The notes: generated from the letters alone by a model not told the origin. A stretch of DNA of 53,439 nucleotides from Moduliflexus sp964602655 (GCA_964602655.1 CAZRSF010000041.1:1-53439); one strand, 5' to 3'; positions 25,162 to 34,184 are shown, counted from the stretch's first letter. A program made the numbers and translations.

Positions 25162-25983
25162 ATGAAACAGGTCAAAGCACTTATTATTACCGGCTTCGGC
25201 ATTAACTGCGAGGAAGAAATGGCGGCGGCGTATCGGCTGGCCGGTGCCGACGCCGCAATTGTTCACGCGAACGATATTCTCGTGGACGGCTTTTCGATTC
25301 ACGCCTTCGATATTCTGAACTTTCCGGGCGGCTTTTCGTTCGGCGACGACATCGCCTCCGGCAAGGTCATGGCGAACAAGATTCTGTACAAAACGCTGCC
25401 ATCCGGGCAGACGTTCATTGACGACATCCGCAAATTTCTCGCCGACGGCAAATTCATTCTCGGCGTCTGCAACGGCTTTCAAATGCTGGTCAAAATGGGC
25501 TTGCTGCCGAATATCGGCGGAAACATCGCGCAAGAGGTCACGCTGACGCGCAACGTATCGGGGAAATTCGAAGACCGCTGGTGTCGCTGCAAAGTGACGC
25601 CGAACGCGAAAACGCCATTTTTGAAAGACCTCGATACGCTCTATCTGCCGGTCAGACATGGCGAAGGGCAGCTTATTATCAAAGACGACGCCACACGGCA
25701 AGCCATACTTGACAACACGTTAAATTGCCTCAGTTACGCCGATGAACAAGGGAATCCGACCGCCGACTATCCGCTGAATCCGAACGGCTCGGAACTGAAT
25801 TGCGCCGGATTGACCGATCCGACCGGGCAGGTGCTCGGCATGATGCCGCACCCGGAAGCGTGCCTTTCGCTCTACAATCGTCCCGACTGGGCGCGGCTGA
25901 AACGCGAGCAACCCGGCATTTCCGAAGAAGGCGACGGCTTGAAAATTTTCAAGAACATCGTCGCGCATATTCGAACGCAATAA
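25162..25983 (+). CDS. purQ: FGAM synthase glutaminase subunit
   Basis: This 273-residue class I glutamine amidotransferase supplies ammonia to PurL. It has LIITGFGINCEEEM, the oxyanion region NFPGGFSFGDD, the nucleophile Cys in LGVCNGFQML, and the His-Glu pair in MMPHPEACLSLYN. The start at 25162 gives the typical MKQVKALIITG. It is longer than Bacillus PurQ and resembles the clade with extra C-terminal residues (EEGDGLKIFKNIV). Those last codons recur at 27981-28040, showing that the 3' end was involved in a rearrangement. Confidence 0.95.
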   Translation: MKQVKALIITGFGINCEEEMAAAYRLAGADAAIVHANDILVDGFSIHAFDILNFPGGFSFGDDIASGKVMANKILYKTLPSGQTFIDDIRKFLADGKFILGVCNGFQMLVKMGLLPNIGGNIAQEVTLTRNVSGKFEDRWCRCKVTPNAKTPFLKDLDTLYLPVRHGEGQLIIKDDATRQAILDNTLNCLSYADEQGNPTADYPLNPNGSELNCAGLTDPTGQVLGMMPHPEACLSLYNRPDWARLKREQPGISEEGDGLKIFKNIVAHIRTQ

Positions 25984-25993
25984 CGACAGCGCA

Positions 25994-26026
25994 AGCCCCG
26001 TCAGGATTGAAAACTCTGACGGGGTC
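25994..26026. repeat. Imperfect palindromic repeat, CCCGTCAGGA type
   Basis: AGCCCCGTCAGGA and TCTGACGGGGTCT flank a short A-rich loop. It lies just past purQ. A similar element is at 46671-46705 before the glycosyltransferase gene. It may end purQ transcription. Confidence 0.75.
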
Positions 26027-26044
26027 TGGTAAGAGGTGAATCGT

Positions 26045-26233
26045 ATGTCAATCACTGTCAGAGACCAGAAATTGAATCTTGATCTCCTTTCCGATAAAGG
26101 CAAAGAGTATTTGTTGCTATTTTATGAGTTTTTGCTGTACAAATATGAAATTCACAAAGACATCGAGCAGGAATTGAAGAATGATATCGAACACAATCCC
26201 CCGCAAGACAATTCTGATACGAGATGCTCATAA
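26045..26233 (+). CDS. Small protein of unknown function, antitoxin-like position
   Basis: This 62-residue protein (MSITVRDQKLNLDLLSDKGK, then an aromatic and acidic helix) overlaps the next gene by 10 bases. An AGAGGTG sequence precedes the ATG at 26045. Size, acidity and coupling recall antitoxin or immunity genes, but no family is recognised. Confidence 0.55.
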   Translation: MSITVRDQKLNLDLLSDKGKEYLLLFYEFLLYKYEIHKDIEQELKNDIEHNPPQDNSDTRCS

Positions 26234-26859
26234 AACTTGAACTTGTGACCGGCGACATTCAACAACTCGGCGAACTCGACTATGTGATTATGGGGCAGAA
26301 AAACCCGTTGCGGCAAAAAGTCTGCGCAGAAACCGGCGGCGGATTTCAGGCCATGCCGTCTGAGAGTTTTCTGTATCCTTCGTCCTGGAAATTGCTTGCC
26401 GCGCCGAATTATAGATGGAAACATATCGCCTGCGTCAGCCTGCGCCGCAAACGGTATCCCGAATCGCAGTATTCGCGGATTTCTGAGGCGCTTGCATACG
26501 GCGTCAAGCACACGAACGCCCGGACTATCGCCATGCTGCCGCTATCGTGGCGCGAGCCGGATGATGTCGCGGTCGGCATGATCTATGCGTTATGGTGTGT
26601 AGGGTTGGCGGCGACAGGCGTCTTCAAAGACGAATATCGCCGCTGTCATCTTCAAGATCGGCAATTTTTAATCGTTTCCGCTGATAGCGTCGAACCGTTC
26701 GAACGAGTGTTGGCGAATGACTGCCGTCTGCTCTGGCAATATATCAGAAAAGTGAACTGGGTCTATAATCAGACCGCTAAGGGGATTTTCCCGCGTCAGC
26801 AGATCAATGATTTGAAACGTAAAAATATCACGTTTGCAATCACCAAACGAACGCTTTGA
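26224..26859 (+). CDS. Unknown protein, possibly a divergent macro domain
   Basis: The 211-residue protein opens IKLELVTGDIQQLGELDYVI, which resembles the first strand and GDI motif of macro domains, and later has RISEALAYGVKHTNARTIAMLPL, similar to the family's central helix and strand. The ADP-ribose-binding loops are not convincing. If correct it would bind or hydrolyse ADP-ribose groups. It is coupled to the 62-residue gene and lies within the segment bounded by the two purQ 3' ends, so it probably arrived with that segment. Confidence 0.5.
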   Translation: MLIKLELVTGDIQQLGELDYVIMGQKNPLRQKVCAETGGGFQAMPSESFLYPSSWKLLAAPNYRWKHIACVSLRRKRYPESQYSRISEALAYGVKHTNARTIAMLPLSWREPDDVAVGMIYALWCVGLAATGVFKDEYRRCHLQDRQFLIVSADSVEPFERVLANDCRLLWQYIRKVNWVYNQTAKGIFPRQQINDLKRKNITFAITKRTL

Positions 26860-26868
26860 GAAGCAAGT

Positions 26869-27981
26869 ATGATAAAAAAATACGTTGATTATACCCGATG
26901 TTTGAGATGTTTAATATTTTGCGCTGCTCTTCTGCTAATATGCGCGAGTTTTGGGCTGTTTTGCCGTGAATCGGCGGTAGCCGCCGAAAGTTCGACGGCT
27001 GAGATTGTCTATTCTGCGCGTTATTATGAGTCAGGTTCGCAGCCAAGTCATTATCATCTCTGGCGAATTGACGCGGCTGGCGCGAATCGCACGCAAATCA
27101 CAGAAGGCGAAGCCGACGATTACGCGCCGATGTGGCTGGCCGACGGGCAGACTATCGCATTTGTCCGCGAGACGGCGCAGGACAGAACGCTTTGCACAGT
27201 CGCGGAACGTGGCGGAACAATAACCGAATTGGCCGTCCTCCCGGATGGATATATCGGCATTGAAAGCATCGCGCCAAGTCGCGACAAACTCATTTATCTC
27301 GTGAACGCTGATGAAGGATGGCAACTCGAACTCTTTGACATTGCGACGCGGCAGGTGCACAAACTCGGTGCTGGCGTGACAACCGCCTGGAATCCTGATA
27401 GCCGTCGGCTTTATATTTCAACCTGGGGCGAGCCAAAACCTGCCGCCCGGATTCTCGATCTTGCAACAGGCGATCATGTCGAGCTTCCCGGCGATTTACG
27501 CGCGGCGGCGTGGTTGAATGAGACAACTCTGATTGCAGAAACCTTTGCGCAGTCGGACTCCGAGCAGCCTCGCCTGATCACCCTGCGAGACGATGGTGTC
27601 CCAATGGATGAAATCACTCTGCCATTCACCTCAGATGACGGTTTTCCGTCATTTGCCGACAACCTGTTCGCTATTCCGGGCGATCCTGAAAGCGTGATCT
27701 ATGGTTGTCATGCGGGTAATAGCACCGAGGGCGAGATGCAGAGATTTTATCGCGTGAACTTGAAAAGCGGCGAGTTGACTGAGGTGGCGCAGGGGCGTGA
27801 ATTGGTCTGGTCTGGGGATAAGCAATTCTTTATCACAAGCGCCGGACGCGACCTCGCAGAGTTTGGCCGGAAGAAAACCGTGTGGGTCTCACCGCTGTCC
27901 CTTGTTACCCTAACAAGCGGGGAAACTCACCCGATTGTGCAGGGACTCGTCAGCGTCGCAGGATTCGACTGGAGACCATAG
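26869..27981 (+). CDS. Exported TolB-like beta-propeller protein
   Basis: This 370-residue protein has an N-terminal membrane or signal segment (CLIFCAALLLICASFGLF) and repeating blades with the WD40-like/TolB pattern: HLWRIDAAGANRTQITEG, DDYAPMWLADGQTIAFVRE, and later YRVNLKSGELTEVAQGREL. Such propellers bind proteins or sugars outside the cytoplasm. No catalytic motif is seen. The stop codon is shared with the start of the purQ 3'-end remnant. Confidence 0.78.
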   Translation: MIKKYVDYTRCLRCLIFCAALLLICASFGLFCRESAVAAESSTAEIVYSARYYESGSQPSHYHLWRIDAAGANRTQITEGEADDYAPMWLADGQTIAFVRETAQDRTLCTVAERGGTITELAVLPDGYIGIESIAPSRDKLIYLVNADEGWQLELFDIATRQVHKLGAGVTTAWNPDSRRLYISTWGEPKPAARILDLATGDHVELPGDLRAAAWLNETTLIAETFAQSDSEQPRLITLRDDGVPMDEITLPFTSDDGFPSFADNLFAIPGDPESVIYGCHAGNSTEGEMQRFYRVNLKSGELTEVAQGRELVWSGDKQFFITSAGRDLAEFGRKKTVWVSPLSLVTLTSGETHPIVQGLVSVAGFDWRP

Positions 27982-28040
27982 AAGGCGACGGCTTGAAAAT
28001 TTTCAAGAATATTGCGATGTATCTTGAAACGAAGCAATAA
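27981..28040 (+). pseudogene. Detached copy of the purQ 3' end
   Basis: The first 29 bases are identical to 25927-25955 in purQ. The remainder is still alignable and in the same frame, reading EGDGLKIFKN then IAMYLETKQ and a stop; the intact gene reads EGDGLKIFKN then IVAHIRTQ and a stop. It has no start and no upstream purQ part. It marks the far boundary of a roughly 2-kb segment (26.0-27.98 kb). Confidence 0.88.
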
Positions 28041-28063
28041 CTAAAACTGAGGAGGATTAAAGC

Positions 28064-29293
28064 ATGGCAATCCAATTGAAAAGTTTACATATTCGCAATT
28101 TCCGTTCACTTGCGGATATTAGGATAAAGACCGATGCGTTAAATGTGTTATTCGGACCGAATGGCGCGGGAAAATCAACTTTTCTGGATGCAATGTGGTT
28201 TGTAAGAGATTGCTTGTTAAGCGGGGTTGACCAGGCATCATCAGAGCGAAGTCACGGCATAGGGATGCGTTGGATTGGAGCTAACGAAGAGACGAATATT
28301 GCGATTGCGCTTGAAACGGAACTCGCCGAATACGAAGTTGTTTTCGGCTATTCATCGGGACGAATCGAACCGTTTGTCGGAGAAATCTTGCATGACAAAA
28401 CATTGAATATTCGTTTGATTGAACGAAAAATCGGTAGCAAGAATGCCACTTTTTATCACGCAAATTTAGCACAATATAAAGAAATCTCCTTGAGAGACCC
28501 TGAAAAATTAGCATTGAGCCGCTATCTTGATCTGACCGATTTTCCCTCGAAAACAGCCACCGAATTAAATCAAGAACTTCAATCTCTCCGATGTTACTTA
28601 CCTCGGTATTTCGATTTGAATGTTATTCAACGTTTCGGTTCTGAAGCGAATTATCATACGTGGCTATCGCATCCGAAATGCCAGAATCTCTGGTCAGTAT
28701 TGCGAAATATTCAAGGGAAACGTTCGCTTGATGAACGATATGATACGATTATCGCGTTTATGAGAAAGACATTTCCTGACTTTAATGAATTGGTCTTCGA
28801 ACAAACGGGTCCGAATTCAGTCTATGCCGGTTTCATTGAAAAAGGACTGCTCGAACCGATTCCGGCATCAGGCATCTCTGAAGGCCATCTGCAAATGTTG
28901 ATTCTGCTGACCGCGCTTTTTTCCGAGGGGAAAAAACAGCATTCGATGATGTTATTCGACGAGCCGGAAATTTCGCTGCATCCCCATGCCTTAGCCGTAT
29001 TTGCCGAAGCGGTCGAACTTGCCGTCAAAGAATGGGACAAGCAAATTTTTATCGCCACGCATTCCCCTGTTTTGATCAGCCAGTTCGACCCCGCGAATAT
29101 TTTGGCATTCGAACGTGATGAAACTCGACAAACCGTCGTCAAACGAGTCAGCGAGATTGAAAATATTCAAGATTTATTGGAACAATATGCAACCGGCTCG
29201 TTGTATATGGCCGAACTGATTGCTGCGCAAAGCAAGCCCGCATGGAAAGAAGAGGGGTTCTGGGAGGGCAAGGAACATGCCTCAGAACAATAA
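28064..29293 (+). CDS. OLD/SMC-like AAA ATPase, first gene of a two-gene module
   Basis: This 409-residue ATPase has LHIRNFRSL and GPNGAGKST (31-39) at the N-terminus, an ABC-like signature region ISEGHLQMLILL, Walker B LFDEPEISLHPHA near 300, and IATHSPVLI near 331. That is the PF13304/OLD-type arrangement. It lacks a fused nuclease; the overlapping downstream gene supplies a TOPRIM-like protein. Paired ATPase and TOPRIM-type genes include known phage-defence systems (PARIS, OLD-like). An AGGAGG sequence precedes the ATG. Function as a defence ATPase is inferred from family and pairing. Confidence 0.85.
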   Translation: MAIQLKSLHIRNFRSLADIRIKTDALNVLFGPNGAGKSTFLDAMWFVRDCLLSGVDQASSERSHGIGMRWIGANEETNIAIALETELAEYEVVFGYSSGRIEPFVGEILHDKTLNIRLIERKIGSKNATFYHANLAQYKEISLRDPEKLALSRYLDLTDFPSKTATELNQELQSLRCYLPRYFDLNVIQRFGSEANYHTWLSHPKCQNLWSVLRNIQGKRSLDERYDTIIAFMRKTFPDFNELVFEQTGPNSVYAGFIEKGLLEPIPASGISEGHLQMLILLTALFSEGKKQHSMMLFDEPEISLHPHALAVFAEAVELAVKEWDKQIFIATHSPVLISQFDPANILAFERDETRQTVVKRVSEIENIQDLLEQYATGSLYMAELIAAQSKPAWKEEGFWEGKEHASEQ

Positions 29294-30047
29294 TGCGACC
29301 AATAGTGCAACGACGCATATTTACTTCGGCTTGATTGTGACAGGAGATTCTGAAAAAGGCCATTTGCCGAATTTATTCAAGCCACTTATGTCAACTCATT
29401 GTTGTACATTCAAGATTATTGGCCAAGTGCCTCAACGAAGTCCGATCACATCTGAACGAAAAAAGCTGAGAAAAATCGGAAAAGGCTCGCTTATTCCTGA
29501 TAAAGATGTAGATTTTGTGAAAATAGCGCGGCGATTTTTTCAAGATTACCCATACGGCTTTGTTCTTCTGATAGACGATATGGATGGCCGGATTCATCAA
29601 GCATCTGATGTGTTCAATCGTTATAGATCGGGATTGAATGCGATATTGAGTTCCGAACAACAACAACGAGCCGCTGTGCATTTTCTTGTCAATATGCTGG
29701 AAGCCTATTATTTTGCCGATGCCAACGCTATCAATAAAGCGCTGAAACTTGATCCGCCGTTGACTGATTATGCAGGAGACGTTGAAACGATTCCCAACCC
29801 AAAACATCAGTTAAAAAACCTGTATCATGAGTTCAATGAAGTTCGTGATGGTGGCGAGATTCTGAAAAAACTTGATGTCGAACATGTTCTTTCTCGCCCG
29901 GAAACGTGCGCCTGGCTGAGAACGCTTTTTGCGTGGTGTATCAAAATTCTGGAAGGCCATCCATATTACAGTTTTCTGTCTGACTCTCCATCACATAAAT
30001 ATTGTCTTTCAAATGGCACATACAGCCCTGTCACTCAAGGGCAATAA
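29277..30047 (+). CDS. TOPRIM-like (DUF4276/DUF4435-like) partner of AAA ATPase
   Basis: This 256-residue protein overlaps the ATPase gene by 17 bases. Its N-terminal part has GLIVTGDSEKGHLPNLF (Glu26) and, after about 75 residues, FVLLIDDMDGR (D100, D101, D103), the E ... DxD layout of TOPRIM metal sites. A region with FLVNMLEAYYFADANAI follows, as seen in DUF4276-type proteins. It is probably a nuclease or nucleotide-binding effector controlled by the ATPase. The family name is tentative. The ATG at 29277 is preferred to the earlier Met because of domain start and overlap geometry. Confidence 0.65.
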   Translation: MPQNNNATNSATTHIYFGLIVTGDSEKGHLPNLFKPLMSTHCCTFKIIGQVPQRSPITSERKKLRKIGKGSLIPDKDVDFVKIARRFFQDYPYGFVLLIDDMDGRIHQASDVFNRYRSGLNAILSSEQQQRAAVHFLVNMLEAYYFADANAINKALKLDPPLTDYAGDVETIPNPKHQLKNLYHEFNEVRDGGEILKKLDVEHVLSRPETCAWLRTLFAWCIKILEGHPYYSFLSDSPSHKYCLSNGTYSPVTQGQ

Positions 30048-30070
30048 AAGAACACTCATTCAAGGAGGTT

Positions 30071-31696
30071 ATGATGACAATGATGATTACCATCAAACGC
30101 GCTTTACTCAGCGTATCCGACAAAACCGGCCTGATTCCGTTGGCGAACACCTTGCAGCAATACGGCTGCGAACTGATTTCCACCGGCGGCACGGGCAAAG
30201 CATTGCAGGAAAACGGCATCGCTTACACCGATATTCAGCAAGTCACCGGCAACCCGGAGGCGTTCGGCGGGCGCATGAAAACGATTTCCTTCGCCATCGA
30301 ATCCGCGCTGCTGTTCGACCGCGACAAGGACAAAGCCGAAGCCGAACAACTCAATATCACGCCGATTGATCTGGTCGTCTGCAATCTGTACCCGTTTAAG
30401 AAAGTCCTTGAGGCAGGCGCAGACGAGGCGACGCTGATCGAAAATATTGACATCGGCGGGCCGACGATGGTGCGGGCGGGCGCGAAGAATTTCAAGTATG
30501 TCGCGGTCGTAACCGACGTGGCCGAGTATGACGCGCTGATTGCCGAATTGAACGCCAATCAGGGCGCGTTGAGCTACGCCACGCGCAAACGGCTGATGCG
30601 CAAGGCGTTCAATCATACCGCCGATTACGACGCCATGATCGCGACGGCGATGGATAAGCTCGACGGCGAATTGTCGCTGCGGCTCGCGTTTACCGGCGGC
30701 AAAGAATTGCGCTACGGCGAAAACTCGCATCAAAAGGCGTTCTACTATCGCGACAAGGAGGCCGACGCCAGTTCGCTCTACGACATGAACATTTTGCACG
30801 GCAAAGAGTTGTCGTTCAATAATATTCTCGACATCAACGGCGCGATTGAGTCAGTGCGCCGCCTGAGCAAAACCGGCTGCGCCGTGATTAAACATACGAA
30901 TCCGTGCGGATTGGCGGAAGGGGACGATCAGCGGCAGGTCTTCGAAGCGGCATGGGCAGCCGATCCGGTCTCCGCGTTCGGCGGAATTCTCGCGTTCAAT
31001 CGTCCGCTTGAGCGCCGCGCCGCCGAATTTCTGATGCTCGACGCCGAGGATCGCAGCCAACGCAAATTCGTCGAAGTCATCATCGCGCCGCAGATTCCGG
31101 CGGACACGCTGGCATATTTGCAGCAGCATAAAAACCTGCGCGTGATTGAATATAACACCGCGTTTCCGCCCTGCCCGAAAGATGTACGTTACGTCAACGG
31201 CTTGCTGTTGGCGCAGGACGCCGATCTGGAGCTTGCGTCAAAATTCGAAGCGGTCACGGAGATCAAGCCCGATATTGATGCGATCCGCCCGCTCGTCGAA
31301 TTCGGCCTGAAAGCGATTTCCAACATCAAATCGAATACGATTGTCTTAGTGCGGGAGAAAAACGGCCTGCTGCAAATGCTCGGCATGGGCGCGGGACAGC
31401 CGAATCGCCTGAATTCGACCAAACTCGCGCTCGAACGCAGCCGCGAAACATTGAAAGCCGAATACAGCGGCGATCCCGCCGGTTTGGAAGCGTATCTGAC
31501 GGCGGAAATCGGGAAGGCAGTCATGATTTCCGACGCCTTTTTCCCGTTCCCGGATAACGTCGAATTTGCTGCGGAATACGGCGTCAAGACCATCACGCAG
31601 CCCGGCGGCTCGATGCGCGACAACCTGACGTTCGACGCCTGCAACCGGCTCGGCGTCGCCATGATTCTGACCGGCCTGCGGCATTTCAAACATTAA
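30071..31696 (+). CDS. purH: AICAR transformylase / IMP cyclohydrolase
   Basis: PurH performs the last two steps to IMP. This 541-residue enzyme has the MGS-like cyclohydrolase domain (KRALLSVSDKTGL, STGGTGKAL, GRMKTI, NIDIGGPTMVRAGAKNF) and the transformylase domain (LRYGENSHQKAF, VIKHTNPCGLAEG, DPVSAFGGILAFN, GMGAGQPNR, SDAFFPFPDN, PGGSMRD). AAGGAGG precedes the ATG at 30071; the 23 extra codons upstream overlap the previous gene's end and are rejected. It is separated from purQ by about 4 kb of accessory genes. Confidence 0.95.
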   Translation: MMTMMITIKRALLSVSDKTGLIPLANTLQQYGCELISTGGTGKALQENGIAYTDIQQVTGNPEAFGGRMKTISFAIESALLFDRDKDKAEAEQLNITPIDLVVCNLYPFKKVLEAGADEATLIENIDIGGPTMVRAGAKNFKYVAVVTDVAEYDALIAELNANQGALSYATRKRLMRKAFNHTADYDAMIATAMDKLDGELSLRLAFTGGKELRYGENSHQKAFYYRDKEADASSLYDMNILHGKELSFNNILDINGAIESVRRLSKTGCAVIKHTNPCGLAEGDDQRQVFEAAWAADPVSAFGGILAFNRPLERRAAEFLMLDAEDRSQRKFVEVIIAPQIPADTLAYLQQHKNLRVIEYNTAFPPCPKDVRYVNGLLLAQDADLELASKFEAVTEIKPDIDAIRPLVEFGLKAISNIKSNTIVLVREKNGLLQMLGMGAGQPNRLNSTKLALERSRETLKAEYSGDPAGLEAYLTAEIGKAVMISDAFFPFPDNVEFAAEYGVKTITQPGGSMRDNLTFDACNRLGVAMILTGLRHFKH

Positions 31697-31739
31697 AAAA
31701 GAGAGAGTAATCCGAAATCAGTCGGATCATCGCTTGTCA

Positions 31740-31767
31740 ACCCTGTCAGGGTCAACCCTGACAGGGT
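31740..31767. repeat. Palindromic repeat, ACCCTGTCAGGGT family
   Basis: ACCCTGTCAGGGT and its complement with two bases between. It lies in the gap between purH and the second methyltransferase-Mrr gene and belongs with 5325 and 8372. Confidence 0.85.
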
Positions 31768-31793
31768 GACGATTCATGAAGGAGTTCGATACG

Positions 31794-33431
31794 ATGAAAG
31801 CCTGGAAGAATACCCTGTACTACGGCGATAACCTAAACATTCTGCGGGAATATCTCGCCAGAGAAAGCGTTGATCTGATCTATCTTGACCCGCCGTTCAA
31901 CTCCAATCGAAGTTATAACGTGCTCTTCAAAGACGAAAGCGGGCAGGACTCCGAAGCGCAACTGACGGCGTTCGGCGACACCTGGCATTGGGACGCCTCC
32001 GCCGAGGAAACCTATCATGAGCTTGTCAACAACGCCGCGCCGCATATTGTCACTATGCTTGGCGCGTTGCGGGATGTACTCGGTGCCAATCAGATGACAG
32101 CGTATCTCGTGATGATGACGGCGCGATTGATTGAATTGCACCGTGTCTTAAAACCGACTGGCAGCCTCTATCTGCACTGCGACCCGACGGCCAGTCATTA
32201 TTTGAAAATCGTGATGGATACGGTTTTCAGAGCGGAAAATTTTCGGAATGAGATTATCTGGAAACGAACAAGTAGTCATAATGATTCAAAAAAATGGGGA
32301 GCGGTTCATGACGTGATTTTCTTTTATACGAAATCAGCGCAATTCAAATGGAATGGCGTTTTTACCGAACATAATCCTGAGTATGTTGAGGATTTTTACC
32401 ACTACAAGGATGAACGCGGATTATATCGGCATGATCATATTATTCGTTCAGCCTCAATGGGAACGCGTCCAAATTTAACATACGAGTATAAAGGATATAC
32501 GCCAGAATGGGGATGGCGCGTTATTAAAGAAAAGTTAGTTCAATTAGATATGGAGGATCGCATTCATTGGAGCTCGACAGGGCGACCATATTTGAAACGG
32601 TATCTTCATGAACAAAAAGGAACGCCGATCAAATCAGTAATCACGGATATTCCGCCCATTGGTCCGCAAGCGCAAGAAAAGCTTGGATATCCGACACAAA
32701 AACCTGTAGAATTATTAGAACGCATTCTTCAAGCCAGCAGCAACGAAGACGACGTAATTCTTGACCCGTTCTGCGGCTGCGGCACGACGATTCACGCCGC
32801 GCAAAAACTCAATCGCCGCTGGATCGGGATTGACATTACGCATTTAGCGATTGCGCTGCAAAAATATCGGCTGAAAGACGCCTTCGGATTGGTGGAAAAA
32901 CAGGACTATCAGGTGATCGGCGAACCGGAAGATGTCGCCGCCGCCCATCAGCTTGCGCAAGATGACCGCTATCAATTCCAGTGGTGGGCGTTGTCGCTGA
33001 TTCAGGCGCAGCCGGTCGGCGGCGATACCGGAAGCAAACAGGGCAAAAAAGGCGCGGACAAAGGAATTGACGGCATCATCAGTTTTCTGGACGATCCCAA
33101 AAACAAACCGAAAAAGCTGATTGTGCAGGTGAAAAGCGGCAAGGTCAAAAGCGGCGACATCCGCGATCTCGTCGGCGTAATTGATGCGGAAAACGCCGCG
33201 ATGGGCGTATTTCTGACATTGGAAGCGCCCTCGAAAGACATGCAGAAAGCGGCAGTATCCGCCGGGTTTTATCATTCGCCCAATTGGAATAAGGACTATC
33301 CCAGACTGCAAATTTTGACGATAGAAAGCTTATTGGCCGGAGCGACGGTACAGATGCCGCCAACCGCCAGAACCTATAAAAAAGCCCAGAAAGAAACGAT
33401 CCTACAAAGCGAGCAGCAAGATTTGTTATAG
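31794..33431 (+). CDS. Fused DNA methyltransferase and Mrr-like restriction domain, copy 2
   Basis: This 545-residue paralogue of the enzyme at 19405 has the same order: LDPPFNSN, a variable central region, LDPFCGCGTT, then KGIDGIISFLDD and LIVQVKSGK. The flanking parts are very similar to copy 1 even in bases, for example GTCAAAAGCGGCGACATCCG. The central part (about 155-295) shares only the ends (NEI-WKR and LGYPTQKP) and is more AT-rich. The two enzymes therefore probably recognise different DNA sequences. AAGGAG precedes the ATG at 31794, eight to nine bases away, so the upstream Met at 31776 is not used. Confidence 0.87.
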   Translation: MKAWKNTLYYGDNLNILREYLARESVDLIYLDPPFNSNRSYNVLFKDESGQDSEAQLTAFGDTWHWDASAEETYHELVNNAAPHIVTMLGALRDVLGANQMTAYLVMMTARLIELHRVLKPTGSLYLHCDPTASHYLKIVMDTVFRAENFRNEIIWKRTSSHNDSKKWGAVHDVIFFYTKSAQFKWNGVFTEHNPEYVEDFYHYKDERGLYRHDHIIRSASMGTRPNLTYEYKGYTPEWGWRVIKEKLVQLDMEDRIHWSSTGRPYLKRYLHEQKGTPIKSVITDIPPIGPQAQEKLGYPTQKPVELLERILQASSNEDDVILDPFCGCGTTIHAAQKLNRRWIGIDITHLAIALQKYRLKDAFGLVEKQDYQVIGEPEDVAAAHQLAQDDRYQFQWWALSLIQAQPVGGDTGSKQGKKGADKGIDGIISFLDDPKNKPKKLIVQVKSGKVKSGDIRDLVGVIDAENAAMGVFLTLEAPSKDMQKAAVSAGFYHSPNWNKDYPRLQILTIESLLAGATVQMPPTARTYKKAQKETILQSEQQDLL

Positions 33432-33506
33432 CGAGTTGGAGCGCCAAAGCTTGCTTTGGCTGTCAAAGCAGAGCGTTGACACTCCTAAAAATCAAGGAGA
33501 ACAACC

Positions 33507-34151
33507 ATGAAATTGCCATTTACGCTTGAAGAATTTTTACAGGTGTTTGCGACATATAATCAAACCGTCTGGCCGATGCAGATTGGGTTGAACCTGTTGG
33601 CGCTTGTCGCGATTTTTTCCGCCGTAAAGAAATATCGTCATGCTGATGCCGTCATCAGCGCTATTCTGGCGTTGCTCTGGCTTTGGACCGGAATCGCCTA
33701 TCATTTCTGGCATTTTACCGCCATCAACAACGCCGCCTATCTGTTCGGCCTGCTCTGCGTGATTCAGGGCGGTCTCTTTTTCATCACAGGCGTGATGAAG
33801 CCGAAACTTTCCTTTACCTATCAGACTTCTCTATCTGGAATTGTCGGCACTCTATTTCTCCTCTACGGCTTGCTGATTTACCCGCTGCTTGGGTATCTGT
33901 TGGGGCATCGCTATCCGCAATCGCCGACATTCGGCCTGCCCTGCCCGACAACGATTTTCACGTTCGGCCTGCTGCTCTGGACAAAATCGCCTTTCCCCCG
34001 CTATATCATGATTATTCCAGCCATCTGGTCAGTCATCGGCTTCGGCGCGGCCATATCGCTGACGATCCGCGAAGATATTGGACTGCTCGTTGCGGGCGTA
34101 CTCGGCAGCATGTTGCTTGTGTTGCGCGAGCGAAAGAGCGCTCATTCTTAA
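33507..34151 (+). CDS. DUF6064-like membrane protein
   Basis: This 214-residue protein has six or seven membrane helices, a conserved-looking start (FTLEEFLQVFATYNQTVWPMQ) and AYHFWHFTAINNAAYLFG, the pattern of DUF6064 proteins of unknown function. The last residues are basic. AAGGAG precedes the ATG. It lies just upstream of the metal-efflux gene, so a shared metal-related role is possible but unsupported. Confidence 0.75.
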   Translation: MKLPFTLEEFLQVFATYNQTVWPMQIGLNLLALVAIFSAVKKYRHADAVISAILALLWLWTGIAYHFWHFTAINNAAYLFGLLCVIQGGLFFITGVMKPKLSFTYQTSLSGIVGTLFLLYGLLIYPLLGYLLGHRYPQSPTFGLPCPTTIFTFGLLLWTKSPFPRYIMIIPAIWSVIGFGAAISLTIREDIGLLVAGVLGSMLLVLRERKSAHS

Positions 34152-34184
34152 GAAAGACCTTCGCAAAGTAAAAAGGAGACCCTC

